Below are positions 9,030-23,480 of a stretch of DNA of 64,000 nucleotides, piece by piece. The DNA lies in assembly GCA_019022495.1 (NCBI GenBank), contig JAFEKR010000017.1, forward strand, positions 868,001 to 932,000. Reading direction: 5' to 3'. Position 1 is the first letter of the stretch, and each line of letters begins with the position of its first letter. Below the pieces are notes generated by a model, which ran no database searches, had not been told where the DNA came from, and saw nothing but the letters and a program-made list of their open reading frames with translations. The translations under genes and the position numbers were made by a program. The DNA comes from Epichloe hybrida. Lineage: Eukaryota > Ascomycota > Sordariomycetes > Hypocreales > Clavicipitaceae.

Positions 9030-9529
9030 TATGCCCTTACTTAGTCTTATTAAGCCTGCCCCTTTATTATAATATACCCTATTATGCTATTAGTAAATAA
9101 GTTAAATTACTCTTACCTCCGCTACTACCTTTCTATAAATTATCTAGTAGGCATTTAATTACATTTAATCCTATTCCTTACTTATTACTATTAGGTATAT
9201 AATACCTACATCCCGCTAGCTTATTATGCTATTATTATACACGTAACGCGTTTACCCTACTAACCTATTATTATTATAATATCTAGCCCCTACCCCTACT
9301 AGTTTATAATTTATCTAATAAGGGTATGTAATATATTTACCCTACTAACCTATTATTTATTATAGTCTTTAACCCTACCCCTACTAGTTTATTAATTACT
9401 TAATATAAGTACTAAACTATATATAAATATCCTACTTAGTTCCTTATTATATCTTACCTTCCCTTATATAATACTATTTATTTATTATTATAGTTTTATT
9501 ATACCTTTCCTTTCTTCTATTAGTCCTTA
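9030..9529 (-). other. Gypsy-2 H 3' noncoding part, up to the copy B insertion
   Basis: AT-rich sequence between the H 3' LTR and the left end of copy B. It continues at 16155 on the other side of B. I find no domain in any frame. Confidence 0.5.
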
Positions 9530-9791
9530 TGTTGGATGCACCAAGGTCCTGCGCAGGTAATAAATCCCGTATGATTGAAGTCAATAATAGTTAGTTAGTT
9601 AGCTAGGAAAGAGAAGAGGGAAAAGAGAGGGAAAGTCTAGATGCTAGGAAAGTAAGCGAAATCCGTATGTAGGGCACAAAAGGGGGTGGCGAATTAATGC
9701 AGCCAATTATATCGCGTGCATCGCGCCAGACCCACAATTCGGTCTAGTCTTTAGCCACGATTAAACCAATGAAGATCCAAAGGAATTAACA
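9530..9791 (-). repeat. Copia-2 copy B 3' LTR
   Basis: 262 bp, TG...CA termini. The outer (left) end is nearly free of RIP changes; the inner end reads AAAGGAATTAACA where the partner reads CGAAGGAATCAACA. Confidence 0.9.
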
Positions 9792-9859
9792 CTAGCAATC
9801 TCTCTTTTTCCTTCGTAGCTAAAGAGCTCAAAAACGTAATAAAAATTAGATTAAAGGAA

Positions 9860-12800
9860 AGTATACACTAGTGAATCCCTTAATAGGAATTCGCTACTCT
9901 AATTAGCTGTCGCGGCATTAGTTAATTAAATTAATCCATTATTCCTTGCCTAAGCTCCTGTTTCCTAATATTATAAGTCTCTTTACTTATCCTTTAACAC
10001 GAATTATTAATTCGTTTAAATTAATTAAAGAGGAAAGCAATAAATTTAGCGATGCTTTTATTATTACATCCGCCGGATTGTTGTTACCGTTAATCTATCT
10101 AACTTTGTAAATCTTATACCTTTTGTATAATTAATAAAGAGCCATAATATTAATTATTAGTCTTTTCTTCTTTGTGGTTCCTAGCTTTATAAGATATTTA
10201 TATAACGAAAAAGAGTTAGTATAGAGAATCATAGGAATTCAAGGCATCTTTAATTAATCCGTAATCTAATGTAAAGTCATGGAAATCATATAAGTAATGT
10301 CTATGCCTTAAACTATACTATATAACTTTAGAGGTAAGCGCGCTATAAGTGACTCTCTTACTCTTTATTAAGCTATATATAATAATATTGCCTTTTATAA
10401 TAAAGGTATTATCATCTTATATTATCTCGTTGCTAATCACGATCACGTATCTAATCTATGAGCTTAAATCCTTATTATTAGTAAGCAATCCATCTACAAA
10501 CACAAAGAGCTTTGCCTCTTCAAGAACTAAAGGGATATATTGCAGTCCGTGTTATTAATTCTTAATTTACTATTTAAGGCATTTATTAAGATATATAATA
10601 TCTTTCGTAAAGAGCTCTTAGTGTTAAGCTATAATTAAAAGGTTATATAAAGCCTCCGGTTAACACATAGTTATAATATAGCTTCCTTACGCTTATTACT
10701 TCATGTAATCTTACTTTACTATTAAGGATTAAGGATTAACTTCCTTAATCTTCTAACTCTAACCTTTCTAGGTTAAGATTAGCAAATTATTAGTGTTCTA
10801 GGTTAAGATATAGCTATTAAAGATAAGGGGGTTCTTAGTAGTTAATTATTGCTTTTCTTTAGCTATAAAATTAGCCTTCTAGAGCTCTTTCTCTTCTTTT
10901 TAGAAGAAGTTATTATCACTTAGGCCTAATATATTATCGGTTTACATTCTAATAATGCCAAAGAGGTTCTTATTATTTAGAGCTATAATTAATAAGCAGG
11001 GATTATAGGTTAAAGTTATTATATTAAGGTTATCCCTGTAGTGACAGAAGTACATTACTTACTAGTAGGTTCCGGCCTCTATAATCCTATAAAGAGGTCT
11101 GATTAATTTAATTACAGTCCCTTCTAGAAAGAGATGTGTAATTTACTTCGGTAGTCTCACAATAATTAGCCTTATTAGTATTATATGCGATTGCGTGTAG
11201 GCTTGCGTAATATCGCGAATCTAAAGGTAAATACCTCTTCTTTTTAATAACGGAGCAATAGCTACGATTAGTTGTTAGCTCGCATGTTATATTATTAGCG
11301 ATTGCGTTAGGATAAATTCCTTTCCTTTATTATTATAGCCTTGTATAATAAGACAGGATTTCTTGTATGGCAAGTCTGTTCCTTTGCCTTTAATCTCTCT
11401 AACTATACGAGAATTAAAGATTCTATAACCTCCGTGCTTCGCTAGGTTAAACTTAATGAATTTAAATATATCCTAAGCTTATAAAGCGTTAATCTTAGCT
11501 TAATCAGACTACTTAAAGGGTTTTCCTAGGGTTATAATCCTTCCTTCTTAGCAAAGCTAAAGGGCAAGGTTCTAATTAGCCTCTTCCTTCGCTATAAGAA
11601 ATAGTATGCTTAGCATCCCTCTAGTTATAATCTCTTAAATAAAGGCCTCCTCTTAATCTTTATTTATAAGTATATAGAGCTAAACTAGGCTAATGTTCTT
11701 CTTACCGCTATAAGGTTTTCTTTTCCTTACTTTTATTCCTTTAGGGTATAGTAATAAGTCTTTAACTTAATAGCTTCCCCTTAGGGCCTTTTAGGCTTTA
11801 TAAGCCTCTTTATTAGACTCTCCTATACTTATAAATTATACTATAAGGGCCTTTCTTAGTCTCCCTTACTTTCTCTTAGCTAGTGCTTATAGCTCTTTAC
11901 TTTCTTCTATTAGAGAATCTCTTTTATTAGTAGTAGTTAGTTATATAGTTACTTCTTCCTTTATATTACTAGGCTTTATCTCCTACTGCTCTAGTGTATT
12001 ATAGGGCTTTATCTCCTACTACTCTAGTCCCTTTATAATATATAGGTCTTTATAATAAGGCTTTACTACTATAAAGCAAAACTTCGCTAGGCTATAGGGT
12101 ATATTAATAGTATAGGTCTCTCTATTAGTAGCAAGTAGCTTATACAGGCTATGCTAGCTACCTTTCTCTCTCTACATATATATATTAGCCTATAAGGGCA
12201 GCTAATATATAGGCGCTATGTTAGGGCCGTTCTAGGCTTTAAGGGCATTGCGAACCTGCCGCGAAGCTAGGTAGTAGCGGACTTTATTAGTGGCTTTGCG
12301 AATTACTTTAGTATATTAAATAATAGAGATGCTTAGTAGTAACTTATCTATTATTTATAGGTAGCCTCCAAAGACTAGTATAGTTAGGATAATACTATTT
12401 AGGCCTATAGAGTTATTAATTACCTTAATAGCTATTTAGAGACATTACTCTAGCGCGAGCTTCGTTCTAATTAAGTCTATAATAATATTATAGGCTTGGC
12501 GTAAAGGTCTGTGGTATCTCTTAACCTTTCTAATGCTATTATAGGCTTTAATTAGCATCTCACTAGTTTTAATTAATATTAATTAAGCATAATGCCTAAA
12601 TTCAGCGGAAGCGAAGTTGTTACTAGCATCGTAGATAATCTAATCTAGAGGTCTAAGATAAGTATTAATCTAATATTCGCGGATTACATCCTAGATATCT
12701 TAAGCCTTCTGCTTCTTTAGATTAAGGAATTAGGCTACCTAGAATAATGTTGCTAAATTAACAATATGAAGCACTAGTTAGATATTAATCTACACAATAT

Positions 12801-15250
12801 TAACAATAATCTCGTAGTTAAATTCGTGGTTATCTTTAATTATAAACTTAAATCAACTAGGGGCCTTTCTATATATCTAGTAATAGTAGTAGACTTTAGT
12901 TAATTCCTTAATTACCTAGCGTTTAACTTCATGACTAGCTTAGTAAAGGATCTTTACAAGCTATTAAATAGAAGGGTAGCTAAGTTAATAATATAATTAA
13001 TAGATATCTCCTTCTAAAAGGTAGAAGGTAACTATTTCTCTTACTTCTAGTAACCACTAAGGATAGCCCTATTATTATATAATAGGTATAGTCTTATTAC
13101 CTTAGATAAGCATATTAGTAAGGTTATTAATCTTAACTTATATTTTATCTATATTAGTGATTAAGAAGAGAAAGGGCATAGCTATGTTAAGAATATAAAA
13201 TTTAAGCTCTCTAAGTTCTATAGGCATATAAAGGATTTCTCTTGTAACTACTAATCCAGCGCTAAATATAATAATTTAGGGTTTATAAGGGGTTACCTTT
13301 AATAAAGGTATTAATCTTAATAAAGCCTTTACTTATACTTCTCCTATAGTTAACTTTCCTATAGCGCTAGTATTAGGTATAATCTCTCTAAAGACCTCTT
13401 TAGAATAGTATTCTTTAAAGATATAGTAAATCAAGCCTTTATCGCACTCTTATGGCTTATAAAGCTCCTACCTAAGGAATATATGTTAGAAGGCTTAATT
13501 ATTTAGGGTTACAAGGATATTAATGTTAGTGGCATTATAGTTAGTCTATAATCTAGAGCAGAAGAATTATATAATGCTTAGGTATACTATTAATAGTAGC
13601 TCCTCTATATTATTATTATTATCTTTAGCTTCTATATAGGCTAAAAGATATAATTTCTAATTCTAACCTAAGCCTTTATTAGGCTTATTATTATCCTACC
13701 CTTTATAGGAGGTAAGGAATACCTAGAATCTCTTCTCTAAAGGGGGTGTATAATATATTTTACTAGCCTACTAGTAATCTTTCTCCTTTTAATACTCTTT
13801 AGTAGAGTAATTAGAGAACTAGTAGCTACTCTTATTACATATAAAGTAGCGCTTAGTGCTTAGCCTAGGGCTCTATCCGTAATAACTTCCTCCGCCACAG
13901 GGGGATAATCACTATTCGTACTAATAATTAGTAAATATAGCCTCTAGAGGGTCTCCTTATTAGTACTAAAGGTATTAGAAGGACTTCTTATTTAATTCCA
14001 TAATAGTAATTACCTTATAGAGGTCTCTAGTAAGACTTTTAAAGCCTGCGGAGTGTATATATTTCACTATCTAATATTTAGGCATACTAGCTATAGTATT
14101 TAAGGCTTGCTTATAGAGTTTAGTATTTACTATCTTAGTAAGGTATAGGCCTCTATAGATCTTCTTAAGGGTTAATAACATAATCTTAAGGCACTTAAGC
14201 TTGCTTTTATTAGGATTCTTCTTAATTATGCTCTTTAGTGTTATACTACTTTACTTATAGTAATAGAATTATTAGTTACTTTTTATCTTAAAGCACTAAT
14301 AGATATAAGTAATTATTTCTTTATAGGAATAGTTATTCCTAAAGAGGTAATTAAGGTAGTATTACTTAGTATTACCTATTAATATAATAGGGAAAGCCTT
14401 CTAATAATACGTTCAAGGAAGGTTAATTCTATCACACTTGTTTTCAAAGAGCGTAATCTTTGGCGTTAAGAAGTTATATAGCTTTTTACTATAGTAGTTA
14501 CTATCCTTATATATCTTTATAAGCTCTAAGATCTTCTTTGTAATCTAATTTTTAGAGGGGAATTACTATAAAGGCATAATTTATTATAAATAATAGTCCA
14601 CTAGTTATTCTTAATAACAATTATCCAGGTGAAGCTATTAGTATAATAGGGATTATTATAGGGGTTTGTATGAGGGTTTAAGCAATCTCTAGGGTTAGGG
14701 AAGGTTAATTTCTAGGGTAGGTTATTAGGGCTATTAATATTAAGGTTCTAGGGGTTTAGAAGATTATAGTCTTTCTTGTAATCTTTCCTATAACTAAAGG
14801 GGCATTAAGGTTTAATAAAGCACTTCCTTAAGCAATACTAGGATTAAATATCCTAGGCCTTGCCTAATAAGAACGCTATAATCTCGTAAAGAATTACGTA
14901 ATTCTCTAATAATATCCTTAGATACCCTTTTAAAGGTGTCTTTAGACTAGCCTTTAAAGTCTTCTTAGAATAATTCCTATAGGTTATTATCTCTCTAGCC
15001 TTAATGCTTACTAAGGTTAATAAATCTTATAATCTAGTTATTAAGCTTAAGCTATGTAGTAGTCTCTAGATCTAGCTTAACGGATTCTTTCTAATTACTA
15101 GAGAAGTTATAAGTAAGCTATTAAAGGCATAAGGGTAACTTATGCTCTTAAGGTCTTTCAGGGGTGATAGTTAGAGCCTTGCTATTACTAGTAGCCTTTG
15201 CTCTTATGGAAGGTCTAGATTCCTCTACTATTTTTAACTATTAAAGGAAA
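9860..15250 (-). pseudogene. Copia-2 Gag-Pol polyprotein, copy B (RIP-inactivated)
   Basis: On the minus strand the order is: Gag from about 15.2 kb, a degraded Cys motif near 13.85 kb, integrase about 13.1-12.3 kb, RT about 11.5-10.7 kb and RNase H about 10.56-9.86 kb. Many stops are TAG or TAA at positions where copy C keeps a codon or where Gln/Trp is expected. The RT catalytic stretch reads ...M-stop-T-D-N near 10.94 kb, so one of the two catalytic aspartates survives. No functional product is possible. Boundaries are approximate. An open frame on the opposite strand at 10349-10558 is a shadow of the RNase H region. Confidence 0.75.
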
Positions 15251-15892
15251 AAGTAGTAATAGGAGTAAATTAATAGGGATAAAAAAAGCGGTAGAAGTGC
15301 TAAAAGTAAGCAAAAGTAATAAGAAAAGTAATAAGGAATTAATAGGAATTGCCCTTCCTGTTTTTTATAAAAAGAAGGGAAGGAGGTAATCTCTTTTTCT
15401 TACTAATAAGTATAGGGCGAATAGCACTAATAATAAAGGGGGTAAAAAAAATCAAGCAGTAGATGCTTATAGGGAGAGATTAAAGGTCTGCTAGATGAAG
15501 GGAATATTTATAGAGAAGTTATAGATGTGTTAGCTAGCTTAGCTAAGGTTATTCAACGTCAGGTTCGAAATAAATGCCTTGCGGCAATAGATTCGGTTAT
15601 TTAGTTGGTTTTCTTATAATAGACAATAAAATCAATAATTAATAACAATATCCTAGATAGATATAACGAAGTTATATCCCTAAGCCTAAGGGTTAATAAA
15701 TCAATTCCTTAGAAGCCTAACAAGCCCGTAACTAGGATTCTAGTCTCTTTCTTTAGCACACTTATATAGTTATACCTCTTTACCATAATGACTATTACGG
15801 CATAATAAGGGGTAGTAGTAGTGGCGTCTGTAGAAATGTCTTTTCTTATAATACCTAGCTTATTTATGGTTGTGAAGTTAACTACTAATTAG

Positions 15893-16154
15893 TGTTAGAT
15901 ACACCAAGGTCCTGCGCAGGTAATAAATCCTATATAATTAAAGTCAATGATAGTTAGTTAGTTAGCTAGGAAAGAGAAGAGGGAAAAGAGAGGGAAAGTC
16001 TAGATGCTAGGAAAGTGGGCGAAAACGGTATGTGGGGCACAAAAGGGGGTGGCGAATTGATGCAGCCAATCATATCGCGTGCATCGCGCCGGACCCACAA
16101 TTCGGTCCGGTCTTTGGCCACGATTGAACCGATGAAGATCCGAAGGAATCAACA
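15893..16154 (-). repeat. Copia-2 copy B 5' LTR with internal hairpin
   Basis: 262 bp; the last ~130 bp (outer side) are rich in CA, TG and CG and hence spared by RIP. CCGGACC at 16089-16095 and GGTCCGG at 16104-16110 form a perfect 7-bp stem with an 8-base loop, a possible RNA structure near the transcript end. Confidence 0.88.
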
Positions 16155-17770
16155 CCTTACTTCTTAAATAATTACTCCCTTATTAGATATACCTTATAAT
16201 TTATCTAACCCTTCTCTATCTCTAGCTACTCCTATAATACCCTTATCCTATTTTATTAGTAAGTTTCTTATAGAAGGTAACTCTAATAATAAATAATATA
16301 CTACCCCCTAATCTATCTAGCGCCCTTATAGGCTATATATAAAACAGGCCCTTACTACTAGTATACTAAAATACTACTTACCTAAGTCTAGGGAATTCTA
16401 TTCTTTATATTAGAGGTAATATCTTACTTATATTTAGTATACTAGGCTCTGATTTACTAACCTATATCTCTATTATATATTAAAGAATATTAAGGTAAAG
16501 ATTACTATGGGTATATATATTATTAAACCTAGAGTCCTAAAGACTAAGGAAATAAAAAAGAAAATACTTATCCTATCTTAAAGGTATTACTACCTTATTA
16601 ATTAGTAAAACCCCCTCCTTACCTAGGCTTAGTTTAACCTAGCTTCTATTTAGTTAGCCCTTCGGGTATTCCTAGCTATAAATACTACTATAATAAATAT
16701 AACTAGTCTTAATATTACCTCTTTTATTAGCACTAGCCCTTTAGGTAATTATAGTATAGCTTAATCTATATAATAAGTTATAGGTGTTTTATTCTAATAG
16801 AACTAATAAGTTATAAGTAAGCTAAGCGTAATATATATAAAGATATATAATTAGTCTACTACGCTTCTCTAAGCTTTATTACCTTATTACTAAGATAAGA
16901 TCTATTAACATTCTTAGATTACTAGGTTAAGTAATAAATCTCCTTTACGTTACTACTAGTATTATTTACGCTATTCTTTTATATTAGGTTTAACTTATAA
17001 TTATATTCCTAGGTTATTAGGAGCTAGCTATCCTCTAGCTAGAAATAATACACCTCCTTCTCCTAGCTATTCTCCTTCTACACACTATTCTCCTACTAGA
17101 TCTCCTATTACACCCCCTCTTACTTATACTCCCTATACTAACCTTACTTATACTATCCTAGTTTTAGGTTATACCTAATATAAACTAGATAAATAACTTA
17201 TTATACTATACCTATTACCTAGTAAAGAAAGTGCTATAGCTATAGTAGTAGTAGTATAACTTTAGCTAGAGGTAATACCCTCCTATCTATCTTCTCCTAG
17301 TAATTAAGGTAATAACTTACTAAATAAGTATTCTTATTAAGTAGTAGTAATAAAATATAGTAGGTAGGTATCTAGGGTGCTTATAGGAGTCTTTATAGCT
17401 ATATAAGTTTTCTAAAATTAATTTAGTTTATTATTAGTTTATATATTACCTTATTTTGCCTTAAATTCGTTAAGTGCTTGTATTTTCTTTATGCTTTCTA
17501 GTAGCTCCTATATTAGTTAGGAGTATTCTACTTACTTAACTAAGATATTCTATTATTTTCCTTACCCCTATATATTCTAAGCTACTAGAATCTGCTTAAC
17601 CTAATATTCCTCTATAAGCTTATTATTACCCTCCGCTAGGACTTATTTAGGACCTAGGTATAAGTCTTATAGCTATTAGCTTAGGAGCGGGTCTTCTACT
17701 ATATATTTAATAAGGTTTATATGAAAAACTAGATAGATACCCCTTAGTATATTAAGTTAGACTATAAGAG
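16155..17770 (-). pseudogene. Gypsy-2 H chromodomain and downstream region
   Basis: The H sequence between copy B and G1. On the minus strand at about 17.62-17.48 kb the reading IEEY-stop-VKQILVA followed by LVK-stop-VEY matches a chromodomain (Trp lost to stop), the C-terminal targeting module of chromoviral integrases. The remaining ~1.3 kb downstream has no clear domain. A Pro/Ser-rich reading exists on the plus strand near 17.04-17.17 kb and is described in the findings. Heavily RIP-mutated. Confidence 0.65.
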
Positions 17771-18037
17771 TGTTAGGAGCACGGAGGCTAGGGAGTCGCG
17801 GACAGGACAGTTATATAATAAAGCCCTTAAGTAAGCCTTAGCCTACGCGGATAACTAAGTAGCTGCTAGATAGCTATGTATATATAATAAGGTATTTAGA
17901 TAAGGACTGCCTATAAGATATATAGAAGGTTAGAGTTTAAGACCTTTATATACTTACCCTTAAGTAGTAGCTCTCTAGCTATAACTAAGAACCTTAGCCT
18001 TTACTTTATTTATATCTCTTTTACTATAGTTATAATA
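17771..18037 (+). repeat. Gypsy-1 G1 5' LTR
   Basis: 267 bp beginning TGTTAGGAGC. The first ~110 bp keep CG, CA and TG; the inner end reads TTACTATAGTTATAATA where the 3' LTR reads CCACCACAGTCGTAACA. Confidence 0.9.
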
Positions 18038-18239
18038 AGTTAAACTCTTAAACTCTTTTAGGAAAATAAACTATTAGCTAGATTTAAATATAAAGAAGCT
18101 ATAGAATATTTACTTAAAATATACTTACACTACCTAGTAAGGAAGCCCTAAACCTATAGTACCTAAGTAATAACCTAAATACTTTAACTATAGAATATAA
18201 TAAGGTATAGTAAACACTACCTAACTAATATTATAACCC

Positions 18240-21200
18240 TAGATCTAGAAATAATAATAATCTAGACTAGCTATAAAGGTAATATAAGGTTATATAAGCC
18301 TAGCTATATAATACTTATATAAGATAAGAGATCTTAGAAATAAAAGTATAGCTTAAAGAAATAGAAGTAAACTTATAATTAGCTAGATTAAGTAAAAGAC
18401 TTATAATTACCCCTTAGATAAATATACTAATAAATCCTATATTCCTAGGTTTCCTGCCTAATAGTAAGTTTATAATAAGTATATACTTATAAAGCTTTAT
18501 AAAAATATAGTATAAGGTACTTATATATAAAGAAAATACTTATAAGAATCTATAGGTATACCTATAAGATTTAAATATACTATTCTAGTTAGACCTAAGA
18601 ACCTTCTAGGATAATAGGATAAAGATAGTGTATACTAGTAGCTACCTAGCTAATAATATAAAGTAATAATAAATATATTATATAATAGTAAATAGGATAG
18701 TTAACTATATATCCTATACCTAGGATAGATTTATATCTTAGCTAAACACTAGTATAATAAATAAAGATATAAGGTACTTAGAAGCTACTAAGACACTACT
18801 AAACCTTAGGTAAAAGTATAATTAATTATTCTAATCTTTCCTAAGACTTTAAATAAAGGTAAAAGCTAAATTACCTAACTAAATCCCCTTATGTTTAAGG
18901 ATAGTAATATTCCTAAATAGCTTAAATAATACTATAAGGTAGTATATAGTTAGCTAGGAGTTCCTTATATCTTAGAGCTATTTATAAGGCTAAGGTAAAA
19001 AAGCTAAAGTTATAATAATATCTATAATAAAGAGTTATAATAGAAGCTATAATAAAGAGAGTAGGAATAATAAAAAATAACGCTTTAGCTTCCTTATAGA
19101 TAACTTATAGTAAGGTTCCTAATAATAAGGTATAGGCTAGAAGCTATTTAAATACTATAAATATAGTAGCCCTAGATATAGTATAAATAGATATAAAGTA
19201 GTAAACTACTTAATCTATAAGAGTAATAAGTATACTACTAAGAAGTATAAAGATAGTAGTAATAAATCTTTAGACTTAAATAAAATTCTAATTAGTTTAG
19301 TATAAGCCTAGGATAATAGTCTTACTATAAAGAAACCTATAAATAAAAAAATAAGGATATAAGTATCCCTATAGTAAAATAACTATTAGTTAGTAGTGCT
19401 AGCGCTATTTAATATAAGCATAGAGTATTTAATAATTTACCCTAAATTATTATTAAAATATGATTAGAAGAATATAAAGAAAGCAAAGATAACACTAGAA
19501 AGTATAAGTAAGGATAAGATCCTATACTAAGGAATCTTATATAAACTAGTTAAGGTAAAAGATAGTATAGGCTATATAAAGGTCTACTAAGTTAGCTACT
19601 ATATTACTAATATAGGAGAGGGAATCCTCTTAGGAATAGACTAAACCCTAGAGTATAAACCTATAGTAATAGACTAGAAGTAAGGTTTTTAAAGGTTTTT
19701 AATAACTAAAGAATATATTATATTTACTTTAGGTAAGTAATAACTATATAAGGTAGTAAAGTAGTTTTCTATTATACTATTACTAGTATTACTAAAAGTT
19801 AGAGTAATTAAGTCTAAAATAAAAGAGAGAAATACTAATAAAGTTTTACTAATAGGAGATATAGTAAGTAATAACCTAACTTATAATATAGTTATAGTAA
19901 TAGTAATAAGTAATATCTAGCCCCTAAAGAAAAAGAAACTAAGAAGTGTAATAACACTCTAGGTAGTATTTTATAAGGAGCTAGTAGTATTTATATAAGA
20001 AATAGATAGTAATATACCCTAATAGTAAATCCTAGAGAAGTATATAGAATTTATAAACATGTTTTTAAAAGATTTAGCTAGTAAGCTCCTAGAACTTAAG
20101 GGTTATACTTATATAATTAAATTAAAAGAGAGGAAATAGCTACTATAGGGACTTATATATAACCTAGTAGAAAAAGAGCTAGAGGTACTTAGGGAGTACC
20201 TTATAAGTGTATAGGAGAAAGAATAAATTAAAAGATTAATAAGCCTAGCTAAAGCCCTAATTTTATTTATCCTAAAAAAGTTAGGGAAATTAAGGCTTTA
20301 TATGAATTATAGGGGTCTTAATAGGATTACTATTAAAAATAAGGCCCCCTTACTATTAATCTCTAAAATTCTTAATTAACTAGTAGGTGTAAAAGTTTTT
20401 ATATTATTAAATCTCTAAGAGGCATACTACTAGCTATATATCTATAAGGGTAATAAGTAAAAGATAGCGTTCTATTACTACTATAGGCACTTTAAGTACC
20501 TTATAATACTATTTAGATTAGTAAACATACTAGCTACTTTTTAGGAATATATTAATAACGCTCTTAAGGGACTTATAGATAAATTCTATATTATTTACCT
20601 TAATAATATCCTAATATATAGTAGTAACCCTATAAGACATATAGAGTATATTAAAAGGGTGCTAGAGTGACTTTAAGACATAGATCTTTATATTAACCTT
20701 AAGAAGTACTAATTTTTAGTATTATAAGTAAAATTCCTAGGGTTTATTATATTTAAAAAAGGCATTAAGATAGAACTATTAAGGGTTAAAGCTATTATAA
20801 CCTAGCTAATACCCTATAGTGTATTTAATATTTAATTATTCCTTAAGTTTATAAGGTTTTACTAATGCTTTATAAAATAGTATAGTAAGGTAGTAATCCT
20901 ACTAATAAACTATCTAAAGGGTATTTAACTAGTGGAGTTTAAGCTAGAGCCTAGTAAACTTATAGCGTTTAGAGAACTCTAAAAGAAGTTCTAGGAGGCA
21001 CTAATCTTAGTGCACTTTAACCTACTTTATCCGCTAAGAGTAAAGATAAATATATCTAGTTATATAATTAGAGCTATACTTATAATATTAGTACTAGGTA
21101 GCTAGCACCTAGTAGCGTATTTTTTAAGGAAGTTAACTAATATTAAACTTTACTACTTAACCCTAGATACTAAGTTATTAGTAATCTAAGAGGCATTTTA

Positions 21201-23480
21201 AGCCTAGAGATATTACCTTACGTATTTAACTTATTAGATTATAGTTATTATAGACTATCTAAATTATAAGTACCTAGCTATAAAGCTAAAGGTATCTAGC
21301 AAGTAAGTAATAGTATTAGATAAGCTTTATCTATTTAATTTTAAGATTAAATATTATATAAGTAAGCTAAACCCTGCTAATGCCTTATTAAGAAAAGTAA
21401 ATTATATTAGTAAGGAGCATAGGGCAGAGGCTATATTCTTATAGCTACCTAACTTCTTAGCTAAGTTTTTAGATACTAAGTAATAAGGGCACTATATATA
21501 TAATAGTGTAGTTATAGGCCCTAAGGTTATATTACTTAGTGTAGTTAATAGTTTATTATAAGAGCGCTATAAGGGCTATTTAAGCCTCTAGGGTTTTAAG
21601 AAGATATAACTTTATTATATTATTAAGAAACCTAATAGTCCTATAAAGCCTATAAGTAGTACACTAACTAGGTCTGCTTATTATAAGTAGTAAGGTCACG
21701 CCTTATCTATATTTTCTAATATTTCTATAAGTCTAGTAAGCCTATAGGTTAGGAGTCTAGCTAGATTAGTAGTTAGCAAGTAGTATAAGCACCCCCTTAA
21801 AACACTACTTAGCTATAATTTATCTATAAGTCTAAAAGCACACTATAAGCTAGCTACTTATAGTAGTATTATAGTAAGAATATAAGTAGTTTAGTAAACC
21901 TCTTCTAAGTTTATATATAACGCTTATCTTATATATATAAAATTAAAGACTCTAATTTAAGTTATATTATTTTAAGTATAGTAAGGTAATAACTTTACTA
22001 TAGGTTAGAGAAAGCTACTTAAAAGTAGTAACCTAAAAGTATTATAAATATAGTCTATTAGGCCCTCTAAGCTATTAATATTTAAGAATAGAGTTTTTGT
22101 TCTAGTTAGTATAAGAAAGGAAGTTATATTACTTACTTATAATAACCTAGTAGCAGGCTACTAGGGAGTTAGCAGGACCCTCTATTAGATTATAAGTTAG
22201 TATTACTAGCTAATAATAAAGAAAGATACTAAGTTATATATATAAACTTATGTAAGCTACTAGACTTTAAAGCTAAGGCACTATAAACCTTATAGTAAGC
22301 TAGCTATGCTACTAGTACCTAATTAGCCTTTTTAAGAATTATTAATAGACTTTATTATAGGGTTACTACTTATAAAAGATATAAACTAGACCTATAATAT
22401 AATCTTAGTTATTATAGACTATTTTACAAAATATAGTATTTACATCCTTATTTTAATATGTATAACTAGTAATAGGTTAGCTACTATATTCTTAGAATAT
22501 GTTTTTAAGGATTATAGCGCTCTAGAGGGTATTATTATAAACTATAGTTTAACCTTCACTAGTAGGTTTTAGATAACCTTTTACTATCTTATTATAACTA
22601 AGTAGTAACTAAGCACCATGTTTTACCTATAAATAAATAGTTAGATAGAATATCTAAACTAAGTTTTAAAGCATTATTTAAAAGCCTTTACTTACTTTAA
22701 CTAAACTAATTAGGCTAATAACCTTTTAATAGCATAGTTTACATATAATATAAGTGCTTATTTAACTTATAGCTATACCCTAGCTAAGGCACTATAAGGC
22801 TATAACCCTAGGGGACTATAGTAAGTAGTTATAAATATTCCTATAGTAAATAACTAGGTAAAAACTTATACTATTACACTAAAAGACAGATATATAGTAA
22901 TTAAGTAGCTTCTAAGTAACTTATAGGCCTAGTATATAAAATATTATAATAAGAAGCAAACCCTAATAAAGTTTAGTATAGGTAACTATGTTTTATTATT
23001 AATAAAGAATATTAACTTATAGTAACCTAGTAGAAAGCTAAGTATAAAGTACCTAGGCTCTTATAAAATTAAAAAGGTAATTAGTACCTATAGGCTTATA
23101 TACTAATTAAAGCTATCACCTAGGATATATCTATATAATATTTTTAACGTTACTAACCTTAAACTATTTATAAGGGACCTATCTAGTGTAGAAGATATAT
23201 CCTTGCTATAAGATAATATTATAAATAATAAGTAGGAGTTTAAAGTTAAAAGAATTATATTATATTATTATAATAGAAGATATTAGAAATACCTAGTTAA
23301 ATAAAAGGGCTATAATACTTTAGAGAATTCTTAGGTAAAGAAAAGAGATTTTATTATAATAGATATTATTAAGGATTATAAGTAGTAACTAAGCAGCTAG
23401 TTCGCGGATATAAAGGTATATTTAATAGATTTTAGATAGTAGTAGTAATATATAGTAAAAAAACTAGATAATTTCTTAGA
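18240..23480 (+). pseudogene. Gypsy-1 Gag-Pol polyprotein, copy G1 (RIP-inactivated)
   Basis: Readable through many stops. The Gag region runs to about 19.4 kb. RT has MNYRGLNRIT at about 20.3 kb (VDYRxLN class) and YLNN at 20596-20607 where a catalytic YxDD is expected, so both Asp codons appear turned to Asn by G-to-A change. RNase H and integrase follow, with IDFIIGLLL at about 22.35 kb marking the integrase core. The integrase zinc finger has Tyr where Cys is expected. The chromodomain at about 23.23-23.39 kb reads EFKVKRIL...YLVK-stop-KGY...LEN. Boundaries are approximate; no product is possible. Confidence 0.8.

Larger units (their letters stand above)
9530..16154 (-). mobile_element. 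Complete Copia-2 retrotransposon, copy B
   Basis: 6625 bp with 262-bp LTRs at both ends and a perfect TSD, CCTTA (9525-9529 and 16155-16159). It interrupts the 3' part of Gypsy-2 H. The purine tract GAAGGAAAAAGAGAGA on the minus strand abuts the left LTR, so transcription runs right to left. It is an inverted relative of copy C over its full length. Confidence 0.93.

Noticed and set aside
8811..9529. Separate solo LTR rather than the end of a large element
   Set aside because: The TSD GAGAA pairs with 30489 and both sides are Copia-3 D1, so it is the 3' end of Gypsy-2 H.
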